A DNA stretch of 64,000 bases, taken from contig OX235279.1 in the NCBI GenBank assembly GCA_944472155.2, positions 60,423,564 to 60,487,563 on the forward strand. The letters run 5' to 3'. The position numbers and the translations under genes were made by a program. Under the pieces are notes generated by a model. The model saw nothing but the letters and a program-made list of their open reading frames with translations, did not search any database and was not told the DNA's origin. The DNA is from Trichobilharzia szidati (taxonomy: Eukaryota; Platyhelminthes; Trematoda; Strigeidida; Schistosomatidae). Below, piece after piece: positions 1-13,257 of the stretch (position 1 is the first letter of the stretch; every line of letters begins with the position of its first letter).

Positions 1-1250
1 ACTATTACTCTCTATTCCGTCACAGTCATGCTAAAATGTTTCTTGTATTTCGTGAAAACGAGACAAAATGGTGCTGACCATACATGTTACCTTAATTATA
101 AATATCGCTCTGATCAGAACCACGAAGGAAGAACCAAATTTACTAGAGTTTATGCAGCTTATTTTTAGGTTTCTGTATGTCGGAAAACGTCCTAAAATAC
201 ACAGTGAATTATTAAAATTAAAATATTCATTTTCTTGCAAAGCAGAGCCAATAATGGAAATTAAAGTTTGGTACGATGACAAAGATAGGAATTATGACAT
301 AAATAGTACGTGTAGCAACAAACAGAATCCAAATTCTAGAAGTGGGATTTAATTAAAACTTAATGAAAACAGAATATCTACTATTTTTGGCAAGTAATGT
401 ACAACAGTTTCTCCACACTGTAATGTGCAACAAAAAATCGGTGAGCAACAAATAAAAGTAACTGAGGGAACAGTAAGGGTTAGAATTAATAAGTCAGAAA
501 ATATGCAATAAAATGGAATTCATATGGGTCAACCTATTACCACACTAACATCATATTGATCATCATGTCCTTCTCCATCATCAAACGTTGTCATACAATC
601 ATTTGATGGCAGCGAACTTGCTTTAAGACACATGCCTGAACGTCTTTACCTACTTATAATTGTAAATCACTTCTTATCACTATCTGTCATTTGAAACAAA
701 TTGAAAATTGAGTGACTTCAGTTTTTCAAAGTTTTAAACATTTTAATTTCAGACCTCACGCGAGGTTGTTTTGGAAAACACAAACGGATGTCTAACTTTT
801 CGTACTACTCATATCCCAAGATTAGTATGACGTAAAATGAAAACACTACATGGTGGTTTATGAGTTTCCTTATATTCGCTCAAGAGTACAAATTCGTGAT
901 GACAGCCATTTAGAAATTTATAATGCCCACACCTGTGTCGTAAACTTATAACAAATGACAAAATGTTGATCAAAATACACATGCTTTTCATTCCAAATAA
1001 CCAAGTTGCTTCAATTTCAATATTTTAGGAAAATGTCGTCATACTCAAAAGAAGCCACTTTCTAAATAAATGTAGATGACAGTAGATGAAACCAACATTT
1101 GCACTTAAAATAAGATAAATAAGATAAAGAGTATATTTCACTGAATTTAGTGTCACAAAATGTCCACCTACCTGGACTGCATAGTTTTAACCACAGGTCA
1201 CACGAATGAGGATGTCAGGTAGACTCAGACAGAACCGGGAAATCAAAAGA
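1..1250. other. Unassigned AT-rich spacer
   Basis: No recognisable gene or repeat was found. Short open frames occur on both strands (for example 68-352 plus) but show no domain, signal peptide or splice context that I could support. Confidence 0.4.
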
Positions 1251-1254
1251 GGTA

Positions 1255-1690
1255 AGACTTCATTACCTTGAAATCAGTGTGGAAATCTTCTGCAGTCTGC
1301 ATAAAGAACAAGGTCCGGATTTTCAACATTAATGGTTAGTCATTTCTTCTGTACTGTTCAGAGATTCGGAGCATTTCCAACAGGCTACTGAAGATTTTTC
1401 TTAACATCTGCCTTCACTCCATATTGAAAATCAGACGCCTAGAAAAGATAATCAACAAGGAAAATACTACCCAGCAAATATGCAGAAGAAAGTGGAGATG
1501 GATTGGACAAACACTGAGGAAACAGTTGAGTGGCATCATATGCCATGCTCTCGAGTTGAACCTAAATGGGGAACGACGAGATGGACGCCAGACGTTGGTA
1601 TGGAGGAGATCGTGCAGTGAGAAGCTTGGTGCCTATGGGTAATTGTTGGGCCAGCTAAAAATGAATGTAGAGAAGAAAATGAAATAGATA
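1255..1690 (+). mobile_element. RTE-like LINE, 3' end (family B)
   Basis: This is the 3' part of the second RTE-type LINE family in the window. Reading through several frames gives the usual C-terminal block downstream of the reverse transcriptase. It includes a basic stretch around 1484-1520 that reads RRKWRWIGQTLRK, then a GRQTLVWRRSCSEKLG-type segment ending near 1640. The same block occurs at 36590-36965 and 62900-63240. No intact catalytic domain remains. This is a dead 5'-truncated copy, assigned by comparison with those copies and with the known layout of RTE elements. Confidence 0.75.
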
Positions 1691-1947
1691 TCTGCTGTTG
1701 GAACCGAATGTTTCACACGGAATCCAAATAAATCGTATTAGCGTAATATATAATATTTAGTAAAAAATTAATGATTTTCAAAGGCTAGCAGCCTGGCATT
1801 TGTTGCTAAGCCGTTCAACTTACATAGGACTATAACCTGACCGGAATTTGGACACACTGGTTATAATGTGTCTAGAAACATGTTATATTTCCAGCCTGAT
1901 ACATTGAAGAAATACTCGCCTTTGATTGTTACTAACCACTTATTTTT

Positions 1948-2181
1948 TTATTCCTTCACGTTCCCAGTGGAACATCGGGCTTCAGGCTAGAGAGTTCAGG
2001 TTTCTTTAGCAGTTTTTATTTTTATAGGATAGGGTTGCTAGCCTCATACCCAACCTTCTCAGTTTACCAGCTTTTGTATTACTGGTTTAACGAGGTAAAG
2101 GAGTGCGTCGGCCGGCGACCGGACCCAGAAGCATGTGAATGGTTGGCGAGCGTCGTAACCGCTGAGCCACCAACGCCTCAG
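1948..2181 (-). mobile_element. tRNA-derived SINE (type 1)
   Basis: On the minus strand this has a tRNA-like head (2100-2181) with an A-box-like TGGCTCAGCGG and a decayed B box. A body follows that resembles the SINE at 23176-23405, with the shared phrases ACTCCTTTACCTCG and GGCTAGCAACCC. It ends with the stem-loop GTTCCACTGGGAAC. The flanks CCACTTATTTTT and CCACTTACTTTT are a likely target-site duplication of about 12 bp with one mismatch. Confidence 0.75.
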
Positions 2182-2189
2182 CCACTTAC

Positions 2190-3410
2190 TTTTAGTAAGC
2201 GAGAATTTCATTGTCAACCATAGTTTCACCCTACATAGTAAACTTTTCTTGGAAGTGAGAAACATGCCTCATTTGATTTTCATTTAGTCCAGCTACCTGA
2301 AATCAATGTAGGATGAATCGTGCCATCTTACTGCACCTTTTTTAATTCATACGAAATAGAAAAAGTATTTGACAAAGAGGCTGAGTTTAACACGGAGCCA
2401 AAAGTAAATTATATAGATGATAAGTAATTAACTGGGTTTTAAATTTAACTGTCATTTTCATTTGACCCTGTGCAGTATGATCCAACAGCTTGGAGATTAG
2501 TGAAAGCCTATGAGTTATTCTGTTTATATTCGTTACTACACTAATAAATAAATAAATAATAGTTGTTACATACAAAAAAGCTTCACAGCGTCCCCACTTC
2601 TGAGTTAAAAATTTCTAAAGGGATGGTGAGGAGTAAATAAACTGTAGAATAATTTTAGTTGGATTCGAATATTCCAAATGCATATTTTTAAGATACTATT
2701 CAATGAAAAATATATTAAGAGTTTGGTTTTAGTCAAGTGACTTGGGCCTTAAGGCGTATTTATAATTACTGAACAAACTGTTGAAGATAAACAAAGCGTC
2801 AAATTTTCCTAAGTTGTTGTTAGTTCTCAAAGGCCGAAAAATATATATAGCTATTGTGACCACTGGTCAGATGGTAACAGCTCTCATAGGCCAGTATGAT
2901 ATATATATATATATAATCTCAGAAACCTAATGAATTTATTCACGCTGAGTATTTGCCTTGAATTACTAGAAGTGACCATTTCCACTAACATATGTACTTC
3001 ATCAGCACTTTCCGTATTTACTTTTCTGTGATTAATCCTCCTCATTAACTATTTGCATTAACCTGTTGACGCATGTTCCCTTTATGTTCAATTCATCAAA
3101 TATAATATGCGAAGGTTTGGGTGCTGCATTTCACCATAAAACAAGCTTTAGCACTCACCTCCTGAATACAAAAGCCATTATCTTAGGAAGCAATAACTCT
3201 CAAGTTTTGATACAGTTAGATATGGAAATTCATTTTAAACAGAAAACAAAATTTTTTTGATAATAACTTGCACGACTAAATGTCGCATGTTAGATTTGTA
3301 ATGATAGAAAATGATAATGCCGAGCTTACGCGTGCAAGAATTCACTGCATTCCTAGACAGTACAGTATGAATAATCTCTTCTCTATTTTTTTCCGCTCCA
3401 AGTGTACATA
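2190..3410. other. Spacer with an (AT)n tract
   Basis: No gene was seen. The stretch contains a short AT dinucleotide run near 2898-2915 and AT-rich low-complexity sequence. Confidence 0.4.
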
Positions 3411-3411
3411 G

Positions 3412-3595
3412 AGCTTCAGGTTTTATAGTTTCAGTAACAGTGCTGTCTTCACGGGACACAGCTGCTAGCCTAACGGCTAATCATCCCTCTCTCCTCGGCT
3501 TATGACTGGATAGTATACCCAGCGAGATTTTGAAGTGAATCGAAACGGAATCGAATGTGGACTTCCTGCTTGGCTGGTGAGAGTCTTAGTGTAAA
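3412..3595 (-). mobile_element. Degenerate tRNA-derived SINE
   Basis: In minus orientation the order is a tRNA-like head, then a TATAAG/GAGAGAGGGA-like middle, then a GCTAGCAGC-like motif and a decayed 3' tail. This matches the type 1 SINE order seen at 25690-25912. It is strongly diverged, so the boundaries are approximate. Confidence 0.45.
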
Positions 3596-3599
3596 AGCA

Positions 3600-4850
3600 A
3601 GATTTGACTGGCATCAGTAGTTAACGTATTCAGACGCCAATGGAAATTAAGTTTAAAAAGCATGATCCTTTGAAACTTCATTGAAACTATATGATAACCT
3701 CATTTATAAGCAATTTTCGATTTCGTATAAGCTTCTCCTGAGGTTGCTATGGAACTTAGTCACTCAGACAAAACCTACAAATAAAACCGAGATATTTAAC
3801 ATCTCAAAATATACCCATTAAATTCAAAAGAAAAAAAAGTTTTTTGTTCAGAGACTTTATTTTCAAGCTGTACAGTCGTATTTATATTCCGCAGAAAGGC
3901 ATTAAATGGCACTAGAAATTGCTCAGTCAATAAACACATGATAAGAATAAAGATAATTAAAATGATGTATTAGGGGGCAGAGTTGAACTGGATGAATTAC
4001 AAAACTTTTAAAGATTATTAAATAAATGAATTGGTGTTAAGATTTTAAAACAATACGTGAAGTGTTGTCTAAAAAATTAAGAGTACGATAATGATAATAA
4101 CAAAGATGGCGAAGGTACATCATTTTAATTATCTTTATTCTTATGATATGTTCATTGACCGAGCAGTTTCTAGTGCGACGCAATGCCTCTTCCGTAATAT
4201 AAATATGACTGTACAGCTTGTAAATGAAGCCGTTGAAAAGAGATATTTCCTAGCCGAACAAAAAAACTGTATTTGGCATCTCCTTATTTGTCATTTTCTA
4301 AGCTGTTGTACAGAATCCCTGATTTCTATGATCCTGGAACTTTAAACAAACAATACCTTTTGTGTGTCATGTATTTTACATGCCTTAGACCTTCTGGCCT
4401 CACTGGGTGCAAATATTGTACACCTCAGTGCAGTATGCAGAGTATTAAAATGTTTCAATAAGAAAAATATCGGTTTTAGTTACGAAAGCGATCGCTTTTG
4501 AAAAAGTTAAATGTGTTCTCAAAGGTGTTCCTTTAAACTTTAGTTAAATAGTAATGCAATATTTCACAATATTTAGGATGATTTTCTGGACTGACAATTC
4601 ATCACCAATATATAGGATAGTATCTCGAATGGCTTATAACTGTCTTTTTAATCTCGAATTCAATACAATTAGGGCTGAAATGTTGCACGGTATCGTTGTT
4701 ATTACAAATAGCATGGAAGAGGATATGAAAGCCAGCCAAGATAGAATTCAGAAAGCATGTCAGATAAATGTTCATTACTCTAAAATCAGCATGGAGATCC
4801 ATACCACTCAACACAAGGAACAAGAAGCAAATCTTGTTTAATAATAATGA
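3600..4850. other. Unassigned spacer
   Basis: AT-rich sequence. Open frames at 4091-4345 and 4554-4841 plus show no family resemblance and no convincing splice sites. I treat them as chance. Confidence 0.4.
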
Positions 4851-4854
4851 CAAG

Positions 4855-5285
4855 TCACTCTGAAGACTTCGTGGGCGTTTCACCGAAGCATTTCCTACAG
4901 CTTGCTGCAGACTTCCATCAACAGTTGCCTTCGCTGGCTGGACTCTGAAGTTCTGACAGCCATCCAGAAATGAAAAGCAACAAAGAACTTTGACAGTCAG
5001 TGGACCAGCTAGCAGCCTGGTGCCAGACAAATATGTAAAAAGAAATGGAGGTATATCATAAGAAGACCTCTGATTAACTTCACACGCCGGGCTGACAAGT
5101 GGAATCCAACTAAGGAGCGACAAGTTGGCCGTCAGAGGTTGACATGCATGAGATCATGCTGGGAAGAAATGAATGGTTAAGAACAGCTGTACAGCCAGAC
5201 AAAATGGTAGCAACGAACAGAGTGTGATGGCAACGGGCTGCTGAAGCCCTGTGTTCTACTCAGAACTCAAGAAACGAATAATAAT
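4855..5285 (+). mobile_element. RTE-like LINE 3' tail (family B)
   Basis: This diverged 3' end of the family B LINE reads 'LQTSINSCLRWL' in one frame near 4900-4935 and 'QICKKKWRY' near 5020-5055. It ends with the family tail GAAGCCCTGTGTTC, then CAAGAAACGAATAATAATAAT at about 5245-5290. The same tail is seen at 19060-19105 and 36930-36970. No catalytic domain is left. Confidence 0.65.
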
Positions 5286-5289
5286 AATA

Positions 5290-6440
5290 TAACACTATAT
5301 AACTGAGAAGAAATAGATGGATTGATTATATGACTATATTAAATGAAAAGTAGTGTATCAGCCACATGTATGACAACTAAGACGACATGTTCATTGATGG
5401 ACGAAGAATGTAAACGTAGTGGACAGCTGGATAAAATTTCATATATGCATGCCAGGGGCCACGGATTCGGACCCTGTATCATAGTTTCAACCATCACTCT
5501 AATACACTTCGAGTATACAAAACATTTGTATCTCAGGTATTATTAAAACTGCTTATGTGTGAGCCGTTTTATTCCCTGTTTTATGTTTAGCTGATGTGTG
5601 AATAATAACAAAACGCATGATCTCTTTAAAAAAGTTTTAAATCGTGATAAAGTGAGTGTGGTTTCTTCTCACATTCACTCATAATTGTAGTACACAAAAA
5701 TACGTCAAATTTATTCAAAAAAGAATAGAAACGAATTAAGAGAATAAGTTGAACACAAAGTTACACTACATCAGCTGTAAATATTTAAAATTAAAAATAC
5801 ATTTCTTCAAACTCAAAGGGGGAAAACACGCATTTGATCATCAGAAGATAAAATTTCGATTTTTAATCTCAGTGATTGAAGTAAACACAGATATTAACTA
5901 AACAAATATGAACACGTAATGAATCTTCCATCTTGTTTTTCATATTATCACTATGAAAATGTTGTAAGGGGAGGGTGATTTGTCTTTTCTTTAAACACAG
6001 AAAACTGCAAATGCATGATTGCTGAGAAGTTTTCCTGGAAACATCATCGTTTCTCCGGTAGACTTAAATCGTCATTAGAATCCACAGAAACTGGATGCTT
6101 CCCCCTTAAAAATAGCGACAGATTAAATCGTTTACTTACGAAACATTTAAAATTAATTCCGGAATAAGTATTTACGACAGTGATAATATTGTAGTGTTAG
6201 TGAAAATGTGGGTGAAAAAAAAGCAAACGGCAATTATTCCATATATGAAGCATAACATATATTTGAATGGCAGAAAAATTGAAGAAAACTTTAATATGTG
6301 ATGGAAGGTATGCTTTTTTCCTGCTCAGTAACAAGGATGGGGTTTAATTGTACCATAATAATGTACTATAGAATTCCAGTGCTAGAAAACTAATCATTAA
6401 AAACAGATCCTTCTATCAGCCTGTTAAATAAATAATAACC
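5290..6440. other. Unassigned spacer
   Basis: No gene or recognisable repeat was found. The sequence is AT-rich with scattered homopolymers. Confidence 0.4.
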
Positions 6441-6445
6441 ACTGT

Positions 6446-6646
6446 GCGTCGGTAGCACAGTGGTTAGGACTCTCGCCGACCATACACATGGTTCGGGGTT
6501 CGATGCCCTGCCGACACACACCCGATATCAATGGTCGGCCTGCAAAATTCGGGCTACCGATATCCATGCTGAAAATTCCATACTTGTACTAAAAATACGG
6601 TGTGGCATCAAGCTGTAATCAAAATAAAATAAATAAATAAAAATAA
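6446..6646 (+). mobile_element. tRNA-derived SINE (type 2)
   Basis: A tRNA-like head occupies 6446-6522, with A box TAGCACAGTGG and B box GGTTCGATGCC, the internal polymerase III promoter signals. The head is followed by a body different from type 1, running from CGATATCAATGGTCGG to GCTGAAAATTCCATACTTGTA. The 3' end is an AAATAAATAAATAAAA tail. Reverse-orientation copies are at 8152-8331, 13078-13257 and 24197-24375. The 5' border of the 4.9-kb tandem duplication falls inside its B box at 6499. Confidence 0.8.
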
Positions 6647-6687
6647 ATGATGTTCACTCAGTTTTTAGGCCGATTCTTTTTCACCAT

Positions 6688-6912
6688 TTCTCCGCTTTCC
6701 GAGTGGAACAAAAGGCCTTAAGCTTTAGATTTGAATTTTCAGTGGCATTGATGTGTTCTTTATGAGATAGACTGGTTAGTAACACATCCAACCTTACCTC
6801 TTTACCGATCTTACTACTGGCTAATCAAAGTTTCGCAGTGCATCGGTAGGAAATTGAACACAAGTCATGTGTGTGTTGAGTGAGCATTGTACCAATTAAC
6901 CACTCCATCAGC
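6688..6912 (-). mobile_element. Degenerate SINE in unit 1
   Basis: On the minus strand this follows the type 1 SINE pattern: tRNA-like head with a decayed A box near 6880-6910, a CTGGTTAGTAACACATCC-type middle read in reverse, and a tail related to GTTCCACTCGGAAAG. It is repeated at 11614-11838 in unit 2. Confidence 0.5.
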
Positions 6913-8151
6913 TTATTCTACTGATCAGTGTAGTGGTCAAGTTTAACCTAAAGCTAAATATTCCACACCCAAAAAATACAATGTAGTGGAGCAGTACTAT
7001 GCACTTTAGCCACTTGGCAGGCATAGAAGTTATTTTCTTCCCTGAAATACACTTAGCACAGGCAAAAGAGGGTGAGAAAGTAAGACTTGCTCAATCGACA
7101 AATATCATCACTTGATTACTCTGAAAACCCATTCATATTTATATGTCCTACGATACTAAAGGAGACAGGATGAATGTAGTAGACAAGGGGTTGGAAGAGT
7201 TGAAAACAATATTACTGACAGCTAAAAATTTGAAAACCGGGTACACATTCTGAAGCACACTATACGATCTGCCTGACAGTAGGGAGGGCAGTCAATAAAG
7301 CAAGCGAAAAAGCATTATAATATATATGGCGCTGATTGACATGCAAACCTGGAAACCACTGATGCAAATCAGTGGTGTTTACTAGGTAGATCAGAACAAT
7401 TCGAACTGTTTTAGTTTTTTAATATGAGTCTCAATAGCCACATTACCGGTCGGCTCGACCTTGAATAAGAAATACAACCATCCTAACTAACAATTCTAAC
7501 CAGCTGACGCGGGTGGCTTCTTACTAATCATATGAGTTAAAAGTATATACCATCATGCAGTTGCTTGTTTTGATGTCAACTTTTTGCAGATACCCTGAAT
7601 GTGAACCAGTATGCTCCTTTCTTCTTACTTGTAACCGGTCACTCAGATATACGTGGATCCCAGCAAACGACTAGCTTCAGTGAAATTTGCATAAGGAATT
7701 TTCTCGCATCAAACCACAAAATGCTTTATAGGAGAAGCCACAAGAAGTAACCATTATCAGACCAGAACAGAATTTTCTGTTTTTATCTGTAATTTTCTTA
7801 TGTTGATGGAATACTGATACACATAGCTGACTGGTTCCAAAGAGGATGAGATATACGTCCTAAATTCCAGTACTTCCCGCCACCAAACAAATGGGAAAAT
7901 ACCAATTCTTTCTGTAGAAACAAGTTAAGTACATCAATCCCCATAGCACATAGTATTAGCTAATATTTTTTCCTCTTGGTAGTGCTGGTGTGTCACTCTT
8001 CACAATACCTCACCATTGTCATTTAGCTTATTCACTTTTGACTCTCAACCTTAACATTCGTATCGTTATGATAATGATGACCTTTCATCTTATGCTCAAG
8101 CTTCATTATCTGTGCTAAGGTATCATACGAAGTAATCAGTCGCCAATACCT

Positions 8152-8331
8152 TTTTTGATTATAGCTTGATTCCACATCGTATTTCTGCTACAAGTATGGA
8201 ATTCTCAGCATGTGATATCGGTAGCCCAATTTTGCAGGCCGACCATTGATATCGGGTGTACGTCAGCAGGGGATCGAACCCCGGACCATGTGCATGGTCG
8301 GCGAGAGTCCTAACCGCTGCGCCACCGACGC
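8152..8331 (-). mobile_element. tRNA-derived SINE (type 2), unit 1
   Basis: This is an inverted copy of the 6446 SINE. The plus strand shows the reverse complement of the B box (GGGATCGAACCCC) at about 8276-8288 and of the A box region at 8315-8331. The CATGCTGAGAATTCCATACTTG tail is at 8195-8217 in reverse. The head is better preserved than in the 6446 copy. Confidence 0.8.
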
Positions 8332-10219
8332 TCCTGGTCTTTTGAAAATGATACGGTCATTCAACACGCTGACTTGTTGCCAACACTATCTTCAATTCCT
8401 TCAGTTCCCCAAGGATCCCACTTTTTTACTTATAACAATGTTGCTAAGACTCATTTCATGTCTTAGAAATTGTTGAGCATATGCTCCTGAATTATATGAT
8501 TTTATAACTGAATGAGTGTTCGGAGTGATCTTACTTCCTTTGATGATAATATTCTTTTGAAAATGATTTAAGTTGTTTCCTGCTTAGACGAAAACCCATG
8601 AAACTAGTTCAGCTTTTGTATTACGTGCAACATAAGGGACTTAATCGTTTGAAAACATCAGTTCATATTTTACATGTAAGTGGGACGCAAAAAACCTAAA
8701 TAGGTTAGTGTACTCCTTCTATTTGTTTTTCCACTTAGTAGAAGTGATTTCAAATCACCTATAACAATCATCTTAAACAAATTAAATCGACTGATTCGGG
8801 TTTCAATTCATAAAGGACGTTCGCTGAGTATTTGAACGGACACTTCTGAAAACCATTTCTTGTGTTTCATTTTGCTTAAATATGTAATAATAATGATAAT
8901 AATAATTCAGTGTCACTTATGCTACTTACGGGTGACACTTTATAATCCAAGATTCTTCAAAATCGTGTTTCGGGCATTAAAAGAAATTAAAAATTCTAGT
9001 GCATCAGGACTCCATTTTTGTAGATAATTTTATCCGTTAAGTTATACATTCTTTACATAATCGTATTTGTCTAAAACAATCTACAGAACTGCAGACAATC
9101 ACTGACTCGGTACAAATTAAAATCTATTCAAACAAATAAAAGTATAGAGTTCTAAACTCTTCTAAGTAGTTACCTGAATCTCATTAAACCAAAGGAAAAT
9201 AGAATTGTAGACTCTTAGTTACTTCATAGTTTACGAAGACTTTCAAGTAAGCTGAAATACACTTGTGCATGACGAATACGAAGACTGTACTCCTAATATT
9301 TTGTAGCCATTAGAGCTTTATAGATGGAAAGAAACTTATAGAATTCTGGATTTCATATCAATACTTAAAAGACATCAGCCAATCGGTTCAGTATATTCGG
9401 TGTCACGCTTTTGATGAAAACTTTTCCAAATCATCTCAGAATAATGTGTACAGATTAAAGACTGACAGTTTCGAATTTCCTTTAAATATTCGAAACATAT
9501 TCCACTCCGGTCGCAATTATTTCCACCTGACAGAGGTCAAAAACCACTAAAATAAAGCGAAAACTTAACATTGGCTTTTTTGTAAAAAGTAGTCTAAAAA
9601 TTTGAAGACTCAAGATAGGTGCATAAAACTGTTCTCAGCTCTGAGTAGATTTCATTGTATGTTCAAGGAAGAAATAAGAATATATATATGAAGGAAGTAC
9701 AGAAATTACATCAAATCTTACAAATTCTAGTGCGATATATTTATTGTCCATTATGAAATCTACTGACTTGGAAGACAAATGCTGATAATGGGGAAACGGC
9801 TTTCCGTATTAATAACAGTAACTTGAACTAGCATAGAATTTGCTGATTACACTTAGGTTAGCATTAATCTGTAAAAAAAATAATCGAGAAGCTATCTGTA
9901 GAAATGTAGAAGCGTATAATTCCATGTAGAAAAAAATAACACAAGTGTAGCACAATGATGCAATATTTCATTAAGCATATCAATCTGCGTTAAAAAAATG
10001 ATCAACATTAATGACGATTAGTCTGATAATCCCTTCTGTCCGTCAAGATTATTACTTTTCCGGCTGAATGAACAGTAATAATGTTGGAAAAGTATTGAAT
10101 GTATTTATGATAATAATAATAATCTATATCTTTAATGCATAAAAGTCTCATAAATTATTAATGATGAAAGTTTTTAACATAGACGTTAATTTATACTTAA
10201 AAAGATGTACCTTTGAAAA

Positions 10220-10246
10220 AGTTAATTTATTCCCGATAAATTAACT
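10220..10246. other. Perfect 11-bp hairpin
   Basis: AGTTAATTTAT, a 5-nt loop TCCCG, then ATAAATTAACT. It is repeated in unit 2 near 15146-15172. AT-rich, with no assigned role. Confidence 0.6.
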
Positions 10247-10530
10247 CTTGTCTTCAAAGCCTTTGATTCTTTTCAAAATGCCATAATGCAATTAATCATT
10301 TTAAAACTTTTTCAAAAATGAAATATAAACAGTTTAAAAGTAAGTGTGAAATAAGAGCGCATTACGATGTATTGGAAGTTACTCTAAATAAATCTAGCTG
10401 TAATTCATTTAGCTACACTAAGATGACAGTTTACAATGAACATACAAATAAGTCAATACATTTCATATAAAAACTATATTAATATTATTATTATAATTAT
10501 TATTATTATAATATTAATATGAACTCTTTG

Positions 10531-10745
10531 CCTCGGTGGTCTAGCGGCTCACCAAACATTCAAGGGGTACAGGATTGATTCTTGACAGCATACTCCTAAA
10601 CTTCGCTTAGCCTATAAAGAGAGAGGGAGAGAGACAGCAAGGCTACCAAACTCATAAACAGAATGTCACCGCTACTGAGACCTCATAGTTCAAGCTGGAA
10701 GCAATATATTCCATTCGGAACTCAAACGAATGCAAAAAAAAAGCT
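10531..10745 (+). mobile_element. Degenerate SINE, unit 1
   Basis: The head CCTCGGTGGTCTAGCGGCTC resembles a tRNA A-box region. The body GCTTAGCCTATAAAGAGAG and the tail TTCCATTCGGAACTC match the order of the type 1 SINE at 23176. The tail stem-loop is conserved. An ATT/TAA microsatellite sits just upstream. The copy in unit 2 is at 15435-15645. Confidence 0.6.
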
Positions 10746-13077
10746 GGCAAATCTAGTATAAAACTGAATTCCTTGTCTGTGGGCACCATTTCATACACTG
10801 AAGTTCATACAACTACTACTCAGTGAACTGGATTGAATTTTCCAAATCTGATTTAAATAAGGCACTAAGAAGACAAATATTGAAAGATGATATCATACAG
10901 TAGTTTCATTTATGACCCCTCTACAACTAGCATGGTTTATAATAATGAAATACAATATTTGACAGTTATTCAGTTATGTAAAATAAAAGCTCAGATGACA
11001 CAAGAACATCAAGATAACTCACCTGAGCTACAAATCTTCTCCATCATATTTAAAAACTCATATGAATAACCAGTTGTATTTTAGCACATCAAGTACGTAA
11101 TGATAAGCAAATGTTGACGTCTGTTGTTCTCTAAGCGTAGTTTATGCTGTATGTGAACAGTCCAAAGTGTTTCTGTAATCTTCAACAATGTTGAATTAAA
11201 GACTGTTTCTCAGTTATTTACACATAACTTTGACACTGGTTTTTTGATCAGATATTAATAAATGCTTTGCAGTGGATGATGCTAGATTTCTACTCAGATT
11301 ATGCACACTTGGATTTTATATGAGCCTTAATAACCACTTAGGAACATGTTCCTTCAGATCGCAATGGGGCCTTCTATCGGCTCTACTTACATACGTGTCC
11401 CTACAATTACAGATGAACTTTTAGTTCGATGCCCTGCCGACACACACCCGATATCAATGGTCGGCCTGCAAAATTCGGGCTACCGATATCCATGCTGAAA
11501 ATTCCATACTTGTACTAAAAATACGGTGTGGCATCAAGCTGTAATCAAAATAAAATAAATAAATAAAAATAAATGATGTTCACTCAGTTTTTAGGCCGAT
11601 TCTTTTTCACCATTTCTCCGCTTTCCGAGTGGAACAAAAGGCCTTAAGCTTTAGATTTGAATTTTCAGTGGCATTGATGTGTTCTTTATGAGATAGACTG
11701 GTTAGTAACACATCCAACCTTACCTCTTTACCGATCTTACTACTGGCTAATCAAAGTTTCGCAGTGCATCGGTAGGAAATTGAACACAAGTCATGTGTGT
11801 GTTGAGTGAGCATTGTACCAATTAACCACTCCATCAGCTTATTCTACTGATCAGTGTAGTGGTCAAGTTTAACCTAAAGCTAAATATTCCACACCCAAAA
11901 AATACAATGTAGTGGAGCAATACTATGCACTTTAGCTACTTGGCAGGCATAGAAATCATTTTCTTCCCTGAAACACACTTAGCACAGGCAAAAGAGGGAG
12001 AGAAAGTAAGACTTGCTCAATCGACAAATATCATCACTTGATTACTCTGAAAACCCATTCATATTTATATGTCCTACGACACTAAAGGAGACAGGATGAA
12101 TGGAGTAGACAAGGGGTTGGAAGAGATGAAAACAATATTACTGACAGCTAAAAATTTGAAAACCGGGTACATATTCTGAAGCACACTATACGATCTGCCT
12201 GACAGCAGGGAGGGCAATCAATAAAGCAAGCGAAAAAGCATTATAATATATATGGTGCTGATTGACATGCAAACTTGGAAACCACTGATGCAAATCAGTG
12301 GTGTTTACTAGGTAGATCAGAACAATTCGAACTGTTTTAGTTTTTTAATATGAGTCTCAATAGCCACATTACCGGTCGGCTCGACCTTGAATAAGAAATA
12401 CAACCATCCTAACTAACAATTCTAACCAGCTGACGCGGGTGGCTTCTTACTAATCATATGAGTTAAAAGTATATACCATCATGCAGTTGCTTGTTTTGAT
12501 GTCAACTTTTTGCAGATACCCTGAATGTGAACCAGTATGCTCCTTTCTTCTTACTTGTAACCGGTCACTCAGATATACGTGGATCCCAGCAAACGACTAG
12601 CTTCAGTGAAATTTGCATAAGGAATTTTCTCGCATCAAACCACAAAATGCTTTATAGGAGAAGCCACAAGAAGTAACCATTATCAGACCAGAACAGAATT
12701 TTCTGTTTTTATCTGTAATTTTCTTATGTTGATGGAATACTGATACACATAGCTGACTGGTTCCAAAGAGGATGAGATATACGTCCTAAATTCCAGTACT
12801 TCCCGCCACCAAACAAATGGGAAAATACCAATTCTTTCTGTAGAAACAAGTTAAGTACATCAATCCCCATAGCACATAGTATTAGCTAATATTTTTTCCT
12901 CTTGGTAGTGCTGGTGTGTCACTCTTCACAATACCTCACCATTGTCATTTAGCTTATTCACTTTTGACTCTCAACCTTAACATTCGTATCGTTATGATAA
13001 TGATGACCTTTCATCTTATGCTCAAGCTTCATTATCTGTGCTAAGGTATCATACGAAGTAATCAGTCGCCAATACCT

Positions 13078-13257
13078 TTTTTGATTATAGCTTGATTCCA
13101 CATCGTATTTCTGCTACAAGTATGGAATTCTCAGCATGTGATATCGGTAGCCCAATTTTGCAGGCCGACCATTGATATCGGGTGTACGTCAGCAGGGGAT
13201 CGAACCCCGGACCATGTGCATGGTCGGCGAGAGTCCTAACCGCTGCGCCACCGACGC
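13078..13257 (-). mobile_element. tRNA-derived SINE (type 2), unit 2
   Basis: This is the unit 2 copy of the inverted SINE at 8152-8331 and looks almost identical to it. Confidence 0.8.

Larger units (their letters stand above)
6499..11424 (+). repeat. Tandem duplication, unit 1 (4926 bp)
   Basis: The sequence from TTCGATGCCCTG at 6499 recurs at 11425 and runs in parallel to 16324. The offset is 4926 bp at first. It falls to 4901 by 10887 because an ATT/TTA microsatellite near 10479-10520 is shorter in unit 2. Only scattered substitutions separate the units over most of their length, with somewhat more near the 3' ends. The unit carries a truncated type 2 SINE, a minus SINE fragment, an inverted type 2 SINE and a degenerate plus SINE. 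I see no host gene in it. Confidence 0.95.

Noticed and set aside
8246..8476. Open frame repeated exactly at 13172-13402, at first suggesting a conserved small gene
   Set aside because: It reads through an inverted SINE and is identical only because it lies in the tandem duplication.
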